A stretch of 64,000 nucleotides of DNA from Leptospira semungkisensis (GTDB taxonomy: Bacteria; Spirochaetota; Leptospiria; Leptospirales; Leptospiraceae), in contig NZ_RQEP01000019.1 of NCBI RefSeq assembly GCF_004770055.1, positions 248,001-312,000 on the forward strand, in the 5' to 3' direction. Both the position numbers and the translations under genes were made by a program. Positions 9,057 through 17,523 of the stretch are shown here, one piece after another. The stretch's first letter is position 1; each line of letters starts with the position of its first letter. The notes beneath the pieces were generated by a model. The model ran no database searches. It worked only from the letters and a program-made list of their open reading frames with translations, and was not told where the DNA came from.

Positions 9057-9816
9057 ACAGTTTTCTTGCGTACTCCGAATTCGGTTCCCAGCCGGATCCT
9101 GTTTTACTCAGAGTTTCTACTTTCTGTCCGGACCTCATTACAGTTATAGTATCGGCGAGTTCCCTCGCGGAACTAAGATCGTGGCTGATAAATAGAAGCC
9201 CGGCTCCCGATCCTTGGATGCGAGTTTTGAGAAGATCCAAAATCCCTTTGCCTGTCTCCGGGTCCAAAGCAGAAGTAGGTTCGTCTGCCAGGATCAGTTC
9301 CGCTTTAGAATACACCGAAAGTAATACTAAAACTCTCTGTCTTTCTCCTCCGGACAATTGATGAGGACGGGAATCCCAGGCCCCTTCCGGATCAATCAAT
9401 CCGAATTCTCTTAATAATCGGATCCCTTCTTCCCTTCCGGAAAGGGATGGATCGATGAGAGAAAAATATTCTCTCATCTGCGAACCGATGCTTAAGAAAG
9501 GATGTAGTCCGATAGCTGCACTTTGGGGAATGAGACTGATCTTTCTTCCCCGCCAATCTTTCCAAGCATGGAAATCACCGGAGGGGATCTCTTTTTCGAA
9601 GATAGAAAACTTCTTCCAGGTTGCATGTAAATTCTTTGGAAGAAGCCCAAGCACTGTATTCGCAAATGTAGACTTGCCGCTTCCCGACTCGCCCACTAGT
9701 GCATGGATCTCACCCTTACGGATCAGAAAATCGAATTCCCGCAAAATGGAAGAAGACTCCGAGATTACGGAAAGGTTTTGGCAATTCAGGATCTCTTCCG
9801 AATCAGAGCGTAGCAA
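9031..9816 (-). CDS. ABC transporter ATP-binding subunit, peptide/nickel (Dpp/Opp) type, without permease
   Basis: A 261-residue single nucleotide-binding domain. Walker A is GESGSGKST (about 38-46), a Q-loop lies in 'LIPQSAA', signature LSGGERQRV (about 154-162), Walker B 'LILADEPTSALDP' and H-loop 'FISHDLSS'. The family is the importer-type ATPase of dipeptide, oligopeptide and nickel transporters, normally coded with permeases and a binding protein. None is nearby. It lies 2 bases after gmhA and overlaps the FHA gene, inside an envelope-biosynthesis cluster. Transport substrate unknown. Confidence 0.85.
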   Translation of the reverse strand: MLRSDSEEILNCQNLSVISESSSILREFDFLIRKGEIHALVGESGSGKSTFANTVLGLLPKNLHATWKKFSIFEKEIPSGDFHAWKDWRGRKISLIPQSAAIGLHPFLSIGSQMREYFSLIDPSLSGREEGIRLLREFGLIDPEGAWDSRPHQLSGGERQRVLVLLSVYSKAELILADEPTSALDPETGKGILDLLKTRIQGSGAGLLFISHDLSSARELADTITVMRSGQKVETLSKTGSGWEPNSEYARKLFALDENFA

Positions 9817-9818
9817 GT

Positions 9819-10412
9819 TCAGCTCAATTGAAATAGTTCCTGTTCTATGATGGAACAGAGGATATGACCGATTAAAATATGGGACTCTTGGATTCTGGCA
9901 GTTTCCTTTCTAGGAATGATTATATCAAGATCTGCCATTCCTTTTAATTTTCCTCCGTCTCCACCCAAGAATGAAATCGTTTTCATTCCTAATTTCTTGG
10001 CAGCTTCCGTAGCAGAGATCACATTTTTAGAATTCCCGCTCGTAGAAAGGCCAATCAAAAGATCTCCCGGTTTACCGAATGCTTGCACTTGTCTAGAGAA
10101 CACTTCCTCATATCCGTAATCGTTGGAACAAGCAGTGAGTACCGCAGAATCGGAAGACAATGAAATCGCAGGAAGTGCTCTTCTTTCATTTCCGGATTTG
10201 TAGCGAACTACAAGCTCGGCTGCAATATGAGAAGCATCGCAGGAGGATCCACCATTTCCGCAAAACAGGATCATATTCCCATTTTCTAATACTTTAGAAG
10301 CAATTTGACCGGCCTGAACGATCTCAGGAAGTAACGTATCCAGCACATCTTTTTTGGTCTGGATAGAATCTAGGATTTGTTTGGAAGCGATCTCTTTTAA
10401 GTCCATATTCAC
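9819..10412 (-). CDS. gmhA: phosphoheptose isomerase (sedoheptulose 7-phosphate isomerase)
   Basis: A 197-residue SIS-domain protein close to GmhA in length and motifs: '[19 protein letters not shown]' (about 50-68) for sugar-phosphate binding with the zinc-site histidine, '[15 protein letters not shown]'-like segment, '[12 protein letters not shown]' (about 120) and a C-terminal '[15 protein letters not shown]'. GmhA makes D-glycero-D-manno-heptose 7-phosphate for LPS core heptose. The ATG overlaps the stop of the preceding gene (ATGA), suggesting coupled translation. Confidence 0.88.
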   Translation of the reverse strand: MNMDLKEIASKQILDSIQTKKDVLDTLLPEIVQAGQIASKVLENGNMILFCGNGGSSCDASHIAAELVVRYKSGNERRALPAISLSSDSAVLTACSNDYGYEEVFSRQVQAFGKPGDLLIGLSTSGNSKNVISATEAAKKLGMKTISFLGGDGGKLKGMADLDIIIPRKETARIQESHILIGHILCSIIEQELFQLS

Positions 10413-11188
10413 TTTTCCTTTTTAGACCGGATTTTGGAGAGCACAAGTTCGAATTCTTTCTTTGCGGAATCGAATTCGTAGAGAGTTAAATTTTCAGAAT
10501 GAGGAGAGTTTCTGTTCCCACTTACATTCAAGAAATACAGTTCCTTAGAAACGATCTGTCTGATTCTTTCCGAAGAATTCGCCTGAAAGAAATCTTCGAA
10601 TTCTTTGCCTAAGAAAATAAGAAGAATGGCGGTTGTGCTTGGACGAAGATTGATTACGATCTGCTGCTTCCAAATCGCTTCCCAAGTTAAGATCTCCTTC
10701 CAAGAATCGACAGAACGTTTTAGATCCGGCTCTTCTTCTAAAACAGACCAGGACTCCTCATCCCAATTCGGAGTATTCAAGCCGGAAAGAATGGTCTTTA
10801 GGCTCTTATGATCTCCGCCCAAAAGTCTGTTTAGATCAGCTTCTCCTAAAAATACTACTCCGCTTATTTTGCCGTTTTGTTCAGTCAGATAATTCCCAGT
10901 AGAGATCACGAGTGAATACTCTCTGCCTGACTTTTCTTTTCCTTCTAAACGGAAAAGATGCCTATTATTTTTGGTAAGTTTTAAGGCAGTGGATTCGAAT
11001 ACGGTTCCGGAAGGTTTCTTTCGAGTCACAAAGAAGCGATCCGCTTTTTCTCGAAGGTCCTTTAATTCCCAAGTATATCCCCTGCTCTCTCTTACGATTT
11101 CCTTTTCATTTTCCGGAAGGACATTCTTCTTCTTTCTCCAGAAAAAGATCTTATTCCAGAAACTTGACTTTTTCTTTTTAGAAGCCAT
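10409..11188 (-). CDS. conserved-looking protein of unknown function in envelope cluster
   Basis: 259 residues; I recognise no domain. The N-terminus is highly basic (poly-lysine, '[19 protein letters not shown]') without a clear signal peptide, followed by mixed alpha/beta sequence with '[12 protein letters not shown]', '[16 protein letters not shown]' and '[18 protein letters not shown]'. It lies 1 base after the glycosyltransferase and overlaps gmhA, so it is certainly in the same operon. A role in LPS or membrane-associated sugar metabolism is only guilt by association. Confidence 0.7.
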   Translation of the reverse strand: MASKKKKSSFWNKIFFWRKKKNVLPENEKEIVRESRGYTWELKDLREKADRFFVTRKKPSGTVFESTALKLTKNNRHLFRLEGKEKSGREYSLVISTGNYLTEQNGKISGVVFLGEADLNRLLGGDHKSLKTILSGLNTPNWDEESWSVLEEEPDLKRSVDSWKEILTWEAIWKQQIVINLRPSTTAILLIFLGKEFEDFFQANSSERIRQIVSKELYFLNVSGNRNSPHSENLTLYEFDSAKKEFELVLSKIRSKKEK

Positions 11189-11189
11189 C

Positions 11190-12089
11190 TTATTTTCCGT
11201 AATCTTTTCTAAGATTGGAAGGTCGATCGATCAGCTTTTTGCCGAGCTCATAGACCTTTGCTTCCTTTAAGAAAGTGGAATATGCAGAAGAAACAGCAAT
11301 CGCAAATCCAGGAAAACCGTCCAGAAAGCCGAACTTGAACAGATAAATCTCCAGGAATTTCCCGAAAGGTTTGGTGATCGTTCTCAGAATGGAAAAACGT
11401 TTCTTCTTATTGAATCTAGTCCAAGCAACGATGGAAGAGAATTTATTGATCGTGTCTACTTGTTGAGAAAGATCTGTAAAACTGTAGTGAAGGATATCAC
11501 CCTTTACTTTTCTGCCTTTTCCTTCGACGACTAGATAGTCATGCGGATTCTCTCCGGCCCAAACCGCCTTGGATTTTCGAATCACCCTAAACTTTGTCTG
11601 AGGATACCAACCGGAGAAACGGATAAACCTTCCCATATGAAAGGTCAACCTAGAGACTTTTAGACCATTGTATTTCGGATCGTCCGGAACAGATAAGAAA
11701 TCCCGAAGAGAAGATCTAAGCTCCTCGCTCAGTCTTTCATCCGCATCTAGAGAAAGGATCCACTCATTCTTGCAGAGAGAGATCGCGTCATTCTTCTGTT
11801 CCACATGTCCTTTAAAACTCTGGGAAGAAAATCGGACCTCAGGAAAGGATTTACTGATCTCCTTTGTGCCGTCTGTGCTGTTTGAATCCAAGACGATGAT
11901 CTCATCCGCTATATCTCGGCAAGAACGAATGCAATCCCCGATATTCGATTCTTCATTATAGGTGATAATTGCTACGGAGAGTTTTTTCAGGAATCTTTCT
12001 CGGTTCGAATCCAGGCTAAGTTGCGATCCGGCTTTTTTTTTCCTTTTTTTAGGAGAAGGAGTCTCCTTTGCTTTAGAAGTTTCTGTCAT
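11190..12089 (-). CDS. family 2 glycosyltransferase, WaaE/KdtX-like
   Basis: 299 residues. After a lysine-rich N-terminal leader of about 35 residues comes a GT-A domain: 'LSVAIITYNEESNIGDCI' (about 37-54), 'EIIVLDSNSTDGT' and the DXD-type metal site 'ILSLDADERLS' (about 115). The mid-section 'GWYPQTKFRVIRK ... NPHDYLVVEGK' resembles LPS core transferases of the WaaE (beta-1,4-glucosyl) group. First gene of the leftward operon that includes gmhA, in line with LPS core assembly. Sugar donor and acceptor cannot be read from sequence. Confidence 0.88.
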   Translation of the reverse strand: MTETSKAKETPSPKKRKKKAGSQLSLDSNRERFLKKLSVAIITYNEESNIGDCIRSCRDIADEIIVLDSNSTDGTKEISKSFPEVRFSSQSFKGHVEQKNDAISLCKNEWILSLDADERLSEELRSSLRDFLSVPDDPKYNGLKVSRLTFHMGRFIRFSGWYPQTKFRVIRKSKAVWAGENPHDYLVVEGKGRKVKGDILHYSFTDLSQQVDTINKFSSIVAWTRFNKKKRFSILRTITKPFGKFLEIYLFKFGFLDGFPGFAIAVSSAYSTFLKEAKVYELGKKLIDRPSNLRKDYGK

Positions 12090-12200
12090 GAGCTTGTTGC
12101 CTGGCGAAAAGGCGGATACTTTCCTAAAATAGGAGCTTTTCCTTCTTTGTCAGCGGTTTTTTCTGGAAATATACTTGGAAAAAGAAAAGCTGGGGAACCT

Positions 12201-14168
12201 GTGAATCTCATTCGATCGGACAGAATTTCCAGGATCTCAGAATCCGTTTCCTTCTATTCCTTACTCTATTTCTTAGTTGCGTTTCCGCTCTCCGTTTCGG
12301 CTTCTCAAGTTCTTGCCGGGCTTTGCATTTTTTCCTTCCTATTTTCCTTGAGAGAGAACGGGCCTAAACTCAAGCAATATCTTTTGCCTTGGGCTTTCAT
12401 CTTAGGTGCCTACTTCTTGGTATTTCTTTCCTCTCTTGTTCATTTCCAGGAGTATTCTCATTTCTGGAAAACATTCACTAGACAATCGGAAGCAGGAGAT
12501 TTTTGGTTAGCGCTTATCTTTCCGATTGCTGCCTTTCATTCCTCCAAGGAAGAAAACCAGAAAAAGATCTATCAGTTTCTATGGATCTCATTCTCTCTCT
12601 TGCTACTCAGCGGAATTGCATCCGTATTCAGCGAATACAGACTGGGCAAATTTATCTCTAACGGATTTCATCCTGCGCCCGGAGATAGAAGACAGCATCC
12701 CGCAGGACCGCTTTTCGGTTTTCAAACCTATTTGCCGATCGGGTTAATGAACACTCACTTAACCTACGGAGGTCTGCTTTCCTTTTACCTTCCCGGAATC
12801 CTTCTCCTTACTTTTCAATCTCTCAAAGAGAAGAAGGTTCCGAAAATCCTATTTCTTTCCATTCTATCTTTCTTAAGTCTTTGGGTATTTCTCTTAAACC
12901 AAAGCAAGTCTGCTTGGCTTGGGATCGCCGCAGTGTTCGGATTCGTTTTGCTCGGATCCCAAGAGTCGTTTAGGGCAATTCTTTCTAAGATACAACTCAA
13001 AAGAGCTCTTGTAATTCTATTGCTAGTCTGTATTGCGGGGATTAGCATTCGCTTCCTATATCAAAAGAATTGGCTTCTTCAAAGAACTGTTTCTCAACTC
13101 ACAGAAATACAAACTCCTGAAAATCAAAGGTATTGGATCTATAAGCTGAGTCTTCCTCTTCTTATAAAAAATCCGATCTTGGGAGTTGGAGGAGGAAGAT
13201 TTAAAGAAGAAAGTACAAAAGAAGAAGTACCTCTGATCACAGCTCAAGAGCAATTATGGTACGAGCTATATATCACTCCGAACAAGCATGCTCACAATGA
13301 TCTATTGGAATTCGCAATTGTAGGAGGCTGGGCTTCAGCCATTCTTTGGATTCTATTCTTTTATCTTTTATTCAAAAGAATAGATTCTGATAAATTAGTA
13401 AAAGGAAGTTTTCCTCTCTTAGGGATAGGTTTCATTTGGGTTGCTGGATTCTTTCAATGCTACCTTCTGGATGACGAAGTGGCCCTTCCCTTTTTTGCTC
13501 TCGCAGGAATACTTTGGGGAAGAGGAAAAAAAATCGAGTCTAAGCCTTCTCCATTTGCCCTGGCATTTATCTGCATTACATTTTTATTAAATACTGGATT
13601 CTGGATTTGGAGACTAAGCACTCCATTCCAGCTCGCCTACGCAAGACAAATCTTTGCAGAATCTTCTCATTATACCAAGAAATTAGAAAAAGCTGTATTT
13701 CCTTTTAGATCAGCTTCGGAAGAAAGGGAAAAAAGACTGACACAGTCGATCGAGGTTTCTTCTAAAGAAGCGGGTTCCGAATTCTATTTAGAAGGCTGCC
13801 TCACTCATAGATATCCGAATCCTGCAAAGCTTAGAGAAGAACCGTATTCGATTGGGTTTTATATTTCTCCTACCGCAAAGAATCCTCCTAAGAAAGTACG
13901 GATCATCGTTTTCTCAGAAGAATCTTTTGATGAGGACAAACTTTATTGGTCGCATAGAAAATTCGACCTTGGATCTGAGGAGTTGAACCTAGGCTCCGGT
14001 TGGGACTCCTATGTCTGGAAAGAAAGCATAGGACTCTCTAAGATTACGATCTTTCCTGATATCGTATTCTTTCGGAGCTTTAAAATCCGATTTGCGGATT
14101 TTGATCCGGAAAAACCGGTCCAAATCCCCGCAATCGATCTCGGAGATCTATGCGATTTTAAACTTTGA
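12201..14168 (+). CDS. O-antigen ligase/polymerase-like membrane protein (Wzy_C) with C-terminal soluble extension
   Basis: About 655 residues from GTG 12201. There are ten or more hydrophobic segments over the first 430 residues and the Wzy_C/WaaL hallmark in the long loop: 'LLIKNPILGVGGGRFKEES ... NKHAHNDLLEFAIVGG', with His-Asn-Asp typical of the catalytic loop. After the last helix (about residue 470) a soluble tail of about 185 residues remains, with no family I recognise. The frame can be read from ATG 12021, but that lies inside the divergent glycosyltransferase gene. GTG 12201 has GGGGA 4 bases upstream, and TTG 12147 is an alternative. Likely transfers or polymerises O-antigen at the outer leaflet. 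Confidence 0.8.
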   Translation: MNLIRSDRISRISESVSFYSLLYFLVAFPLSVSASQVLAGLCIFSFLFSLRENGPKLKQYLLPWAFILGAYFLVFLSSLVHFQEYSHFWKTFTRQSEAGDFWLALIFPIAAFHSSKEENQKKIYQFLWISFSLLLLSGIASVFSEYRLGKFISNGFHPAPGDRRQHPAGPLFGFQTYLPIGLMNTHLTYGGLLSFYLPGILLLTFQSLKEKKVPKILFLSILSFLSLWVFLLNQSKSAWLGIAAVFGFVLLGSQESFRAILSKIQLKRALVILLLVCIAGISIRFLYQKNWLLQRTVSQLTEIQTPENQRYWIYKLSLPLLIKNPILGVGGGRFKEESTKEEVPLITAQEQLWYELYITPNKHAHNDLLEFAIVGGWASAILWILFFYLLFKRIDSDKLVKGSFPLLGIGFIWVAGFFQCYLLDDEVALPFFALAGILWGRGKKIESKPSPFALAFICITFLLNTGFWIWRLSTPFQLAYARQIFAESSHYTKKLEKAVFPFRSASEEREKRLTQSIEVSSKEAGSEFYLEGCLTHRYPNPAKLREEPYSIGFYISPTAKNPPKKVRIIVFSEESFDEDKLYWSHRKFDLGSEELNLGSGWDSYVWKESIGLSKITIFPDIVFFRSFKIRFADFDPEKPVQIPAIDLGDLCDFKL

Positions 14169-14172
14169 AGAT

Positions 14173-14259
<87 letters not shown>

Positions 14260-14277
14260 GTTTCAAGAGACTCTGGC

Positions 14278-14348
<71 letters not shown>

Positions 14349-14408
14349 GTTATGAGGTATGATTTTGTTCCTAGGCAAGGTGTCAATAGAAAACTGGAGG
14401 AAGGACAA

Positions 14409-14861
14409 TTGAGGAAGTATTTCTACCAAATCGATTCTCACGGAAAAGTCTTTCACGAGAATTCGGAACTAATCGATCCTAGTTTTCTGGACTTTTTTCT
14501 GACTAGACTCCGCAAGAATCGAACAGGAGAACATTCCGAATATCCGTATGTTTCCCCTTGTGGTCAGGAATTGAATTTCGTCAGCACTTCCCATTATCCG
14601 ATCGTATTTCATTCTCTCAAAAACGAAAAACTATATTACGGAGGAAAGGGAGGGATAGATTTTCATCCAGAGAATCTTAGACTTGATCCTCAGGATATTT
14701 TGATTTACCCGTTTTCAGAAGATATTTGGGGACGGATCGCAACCGAGATCATTTTAGATCAGAATACGGATTGGGAAGAAACCGAGAAAGGATGGAAACT
14801 TCTTTGGAAAGGAAAGGAATTTTTCATCCAAAGAAAAGATCCTTCTCTCTCAGAATTATAA
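14409..14861 (+). CDS. UPF0598 / DUF4505 family protein (homologue of human C8orf82)
   Basis: About 150 residues. The chain 'KYFYQIDSHGKVFHE', 'FFLTRLRKNRTGEH', 'YPYVSPCGQELNFV', 'PIVFH', 'LYYGGKG' and 'DIWGRIATEII' follows the order of motifs in UPF0598, a family best known from eukaryotic mitochondrial proteins and of unknown function. I place the start at TTG 14409, with GGAGG 8 bases upstream (14396-14400). ATG 14352 is in frame but lacks a ribosome site, and the frame further upstream runs into tRNA-Cys. The family assignment is from memory of motif order and should be tested by profile search. Confidence 0.75.
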   Translation: MRKYFYQIDSHGKVFHENSELIDPSFLDFFLTRLRKNRTGEHSEYPYVSPCGQELNFVSTSHYPIVFHSLKNEKLYYGGKGGIDFHPENLRLDPQDILIYPFSEDIWGRIATEIILDQNTDWEETEKGWKLLWKGKEFFIQRKDPSLSEL

Positions 14862-14890
14862 ATGAGCGCAAGACTCGGAACAAATCCGAA

Positions 14891-16702
14891 TCATTCCCAC
14901 TCGATCGTGCCAGGCGGCTTATTTGTAAGATCGTAAAATACGTAATCGATCTCCGGGATTTTTAGGATCTCGGTGACTAATTCTTCTAAGATCTCTTTTT
15001 CCAAATGGAAGAAGCTTGCAGTCATCGCTTCTTGCGAATCCACAGGTCTTAAGACGATACTTCTTTTTCCAGCCTGGGATCCAACAGGCAGAAGAACGAC
15101 CGGCATTTGCCAGATCCGATCATATACCTTCCTTTTCTGTAGGATATTCTCTACGATTGCATCCGCTTCTCTCAGTAGATCAGAATCCTTTTTGTCTAGG
15201 TCGATCTTTTGAAAAGAGAAAGAGAGAGAGTTAAGTTCCTGGACTTTGTGTTTCAGAAGCAACACAACCCGATTGATAGAAGAGATCTTATTCGTGATCG
15301 AAGTGGAGATCTTGTCCAACTCCTCCCAAGTTTTCTCTCCTACGATAGTAGCGCAATGAGCATAAGACCTCTGGTCTCCTTTGACTCCTACGGAAGCTAC
15401 TGGTATCAATCTTCCTTGCAGAGAAGGATCCGATCCCAGAAACTCATCCAATTCTTTTTGAACGGAATCACTTAAAGACTTCTCTTGAGCGATCATTCTG
15501 ACTACAAGTCCAGGTCCAGGAAAAGGATGTCTGTTTGTCCATTCCATAGGCAAACCCAAGAAGCTTCCTAATTCACGAACCTCATCCTTGTAAAGATCCT
15601 TGATCGGTTCTACGATCTTTCCCTCTTCCATCAGCTTTTGGATGGCCTCTACTCTATTATGATGAGTTTTGATTGTATGAGAATGTTTAGTGCCACCGCT
15701 TTCGATGGTATCCGGATAGATGGTCCCTTGGCCAAGAAGCCACTCTTCGGAATTCAATCCCAGTTCTCTCGCGCAATCTGCTTGGGCTTCTAAGAATAGA
15801 TTCCCAACGATCTTGCGTTTTTCTTCCGGATCTGTTTTTCCTTTCAATCTGGAATAGAATAGCTCGGAAGCATCATGCACATGCAATTGGATCCCTTGGG
15901 GAGCAAGTTTGGACTGAAGATTGGAAACTTCATCCTTTCTCATAAAGCCAGTGTCGATCAAGACCCCAAAAACTCTATCCTTGCCAAGCGCGCGAGACAG
16001 TAAAAGATAAGATACGGTTGAATCCACTCCACCGGAAACGAGTAAGAAAACTTTCTTGTCGGAAGGGATCGTCTGAAGCAGTTCTTTTTCTTTTTGGTCT
16101 AGGAATTGTTTTAAATTCCAGGTTCCTTCGGCCCCTGCGATCCGGACAAAGTTCTCTAAAAGAACGCTTCCTTTTTCAGTATGAGTTACTTCCGGATGAA
16201 GCTGGATGCCGAACCATTTTCTGTCCTGATTCTCAACTACTGCAAACTGACAGTCATGGCTAGACGCTGTTCTTGTAAATCCAGGAGGAAGTTTAGTGAC
16301 CTCGTCTCCATGGCTCATCCAAACGACTTCTCCGCCTTTGAATCCCCTCAATAATTCGGTCTTGGAAGTATCAATAAAATCTAATGCAGCTCTTCCGTAT
16401 TCCGCGTTACCTGCCTTCACTTCCCCGCCGAGAAGTTTCATCATTAGCTGATGTCCGTAGCAGATCCCGAGCACAGGCAATCCAAGTTCTAATACCTTTT
16501 CGGATAAGGAAGGAGAATCCTTTTCATATACGCTTTCCGGTCCACCGGAGAGGATTAATCCGGAAAGTCCCGAATAGGTTTCTAAAGATTCGTCATTACT
16601 CAGTATTTCAGAGTAAGCGCCCAGTCGCCGGATTCTAGAGGCAATCAAATGAGCATACTGCCCACCGAAATCTACGATACCTATGGTATTTTGGCGCTTC
16701 AT
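14891..16702 (-). CDS. guaA: GMP synthase (glutamine-hydrolysing), long eukaryote-like form
   Basis: 603 residues, about 80 longer than usual bacterial GuaA. The N-terminal glutaminase has Cys81 in GICYGHQ and the His169-Pro-Glu171 pair. The ATP-pyrophosphatase has SGGVDS (223-228) and 'GTIYPDTIESGG'. The dimerisation region carries an expansion from about residue 400 on, and the C-terminus ends 'YDLTNKPPGTIEWE', close to the human-type ending. It converts XMP to GMP with glutamine. It stands alone; its start is 92 bases from the divergent queF. Confidence 0.96.
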   Translation of the reverse strand: MKRQNTIGIVDFGGQYAHLIASRIRRLGAYSEILSNDESLETYSGLSGLILSGGPESVYEKDSPSLSEKVLELGLPVLGICYGHQLMMKLLGGEVKAGNAEYGRAALDFIDTSKTELLRGFKGGEVVWMSHGDEVTKLPPGFTRTASSHDCQFAVVENQDRKWFGIQLHPEVTHTEKGSVLLENFVRIAGAEGTWNLKQFLDQKEKELLQTIPSDKKVFLLVSGGVDSTVSYLLLSRALGKDRVFGVLIDTGFMRKDEVSNLQSKLAPQGIQLHVHDASELFYSRLKGKTDPEEKRKIVGNLFLEAQADCARELGLNSEEWLLGQGTIYPDTIESGGTKHSHTIKTHHNRVEAIQKLMEEGKIVEPIKDLYKDEVRELGSFLGLPMEWTNRHPFPGPGLVVRMIAQEKSLSDSVQKELDEFLGSDPSLQGRLIPVASVGVKGDQRSYAHCATIVGEKTWEELDKISTSITNKISSINRVVLLLKHKVQELNSLSFSFQKIDLDKKDSDLLREADAIVENILQKRKVYDRIWQMPVVLLPVGSQAGKRSIVLRPVDSQEAMTASFFHLEKEILEELVTEILKIPEIDYVFYDLTNKPPGTIEWE

Positions 16703-16794
16703 TTCAGTAAAATCCTAGTGCTTCGTTTTGGAACTCGGGTGTAAAAAGATTCCCAGAGAGAAAGTCCGGAAAACTCTGGTTCTTAGAGGGAATC

Positions 16795-17208
16795 ATGAGC
16801 CACGAGCAAGAGTCGACCGGAATTTCCACTTACGAGGGAAGACAGGATCATATCCCAAGCCTGAGACTTCCTGAGATAGAATCTTTCGCCAATGTTTATG
16901 AGGGGAAGGATTACACAATCGATTTTACCATTCCCGAATTTACAGCGGTTTGCCCTAAGACTGGATTGCCCGATTTCGGAGTAATCGAGATCAGTTATAT
17001 TCCTAAAGCCAAATGTATAGAGCTGAAGTCTTTAAAAGAGTATATTCTAGCGTACAGAAATCTTGGCATCTTTCACGAGAATGTTGTGAATCATATTTTA
17101 GAAGATCTGGTCCAGTCTATTGATCCTAAATATATACTGGTCAAAGGGGATTATAATATCAGAGGCGGGATCAAAACAATAGTCACAAGAGAATACGGTT
17201 CTCGTTAA
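16795..17208 (+). CDS. queF: NADPH-dependent 7-cyano-7-deazaguanine reductase, unimodular type
   Basis: 137 residues, typical of the short QueF class. The catalytic cysteine is in 'TAVCPKTGLPDFG' (Cys53), with the conserved Asp60, and the QueF signature is 'IELKSLKEYI' (about 82-91). It reduces preQ0 to preQ1 in queuosine synthesis. The ribosome site AGAGGGA lies just before ATG 16795. The stop TAA shares its last A with the ATG of the next gene, so translation is probably coupled. Confidence 0.93.
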   Translation: MSHEQESTGISTYEGRQDHIPSLRLPEIESFANVYEGKDYTIDFTIPEFTAVCPKTGLPDFGVIEISYIPKAKCIELKSLKEYILAYRNLGIFHENVVNHILEDLVQSIDPKYILVKGDYNIRGGIKTIVTREYGSR

Positions 17209-17471
17209 TGGATCCTATCTCTTGGTTAGGCTTTACAGCCTGCACACTGACTACTCTTGCATTCGTTCCTCAAGTGATTAAGGTCGTATTAGACAAAAGA
17301 ACCAGAGATATTTCTAGAAATATGTATCTAGTACTTTCCGTGGGAGTTTTCTTCTGGCTCTGTTACGGATTTCTAAAGAATGATTACCCTATTATTCTCG
17401 CGAATATCTTCACTCTGATTTTTGCTTTGATCATTCTATTCTACAAACTCAGATCCACGGACGAAGAATAA
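17208..17471 (+). CDS. SemiSWEET sugar transporter (PQ-loop family)
   Basis: 87 residues with three TM helices (about 5-23, 40-58, 63-82), the minimal triple-helix bundle. The PQ motif is at Pro21-Gln22 in 'FVPQVIKV', followed by 'TRDISRNMYL' and 'LPIILAN'-like 'YPIILANIFT' with the substrate-site asparagine. It closely resembles the L. biflexa SemiSWEET of known structure. It works as a homodimer moving small sugars down a gradient. Encoded with a TAATG overlap after queF. Confidence 0.93.
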   Translation: MDPISWLGFTACTLTTLAFVPQVIKVVLDKRTRDISRNMYLVLSVGVFFWLCYGFLKNDYPIILANIFTLIFALIILFYKLRSTDEE

Positions 17472-17498
17472 AAAAGCCGCTCTTACGAACGGCTTTTT
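17471..17498. terminator. bidirectional rho-independent terminator
   Basis: Stem AAAAAGCCG (17471-17479) with CGGCTTTTT (17490-17498), 10-base loop, A run on one side and T run on the other. It serves the queF-SemiSWEET transcript and the converging FecR lipoprotein gene. Confidence 0.85.
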
Positions 17499-17523
17499 CA
17501 ACTAGAAGTCTTTAGACGTTTCT

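Noticed and set aside
12021..12200. N-terminal extension of the O-antigen ligase-like ORF to ATG 12021
   Set aside because: It overlaps the divergent glycosyltransferase gene by 69 bases, and the extra residues look non-coding. A later GTG or TTG fits better.
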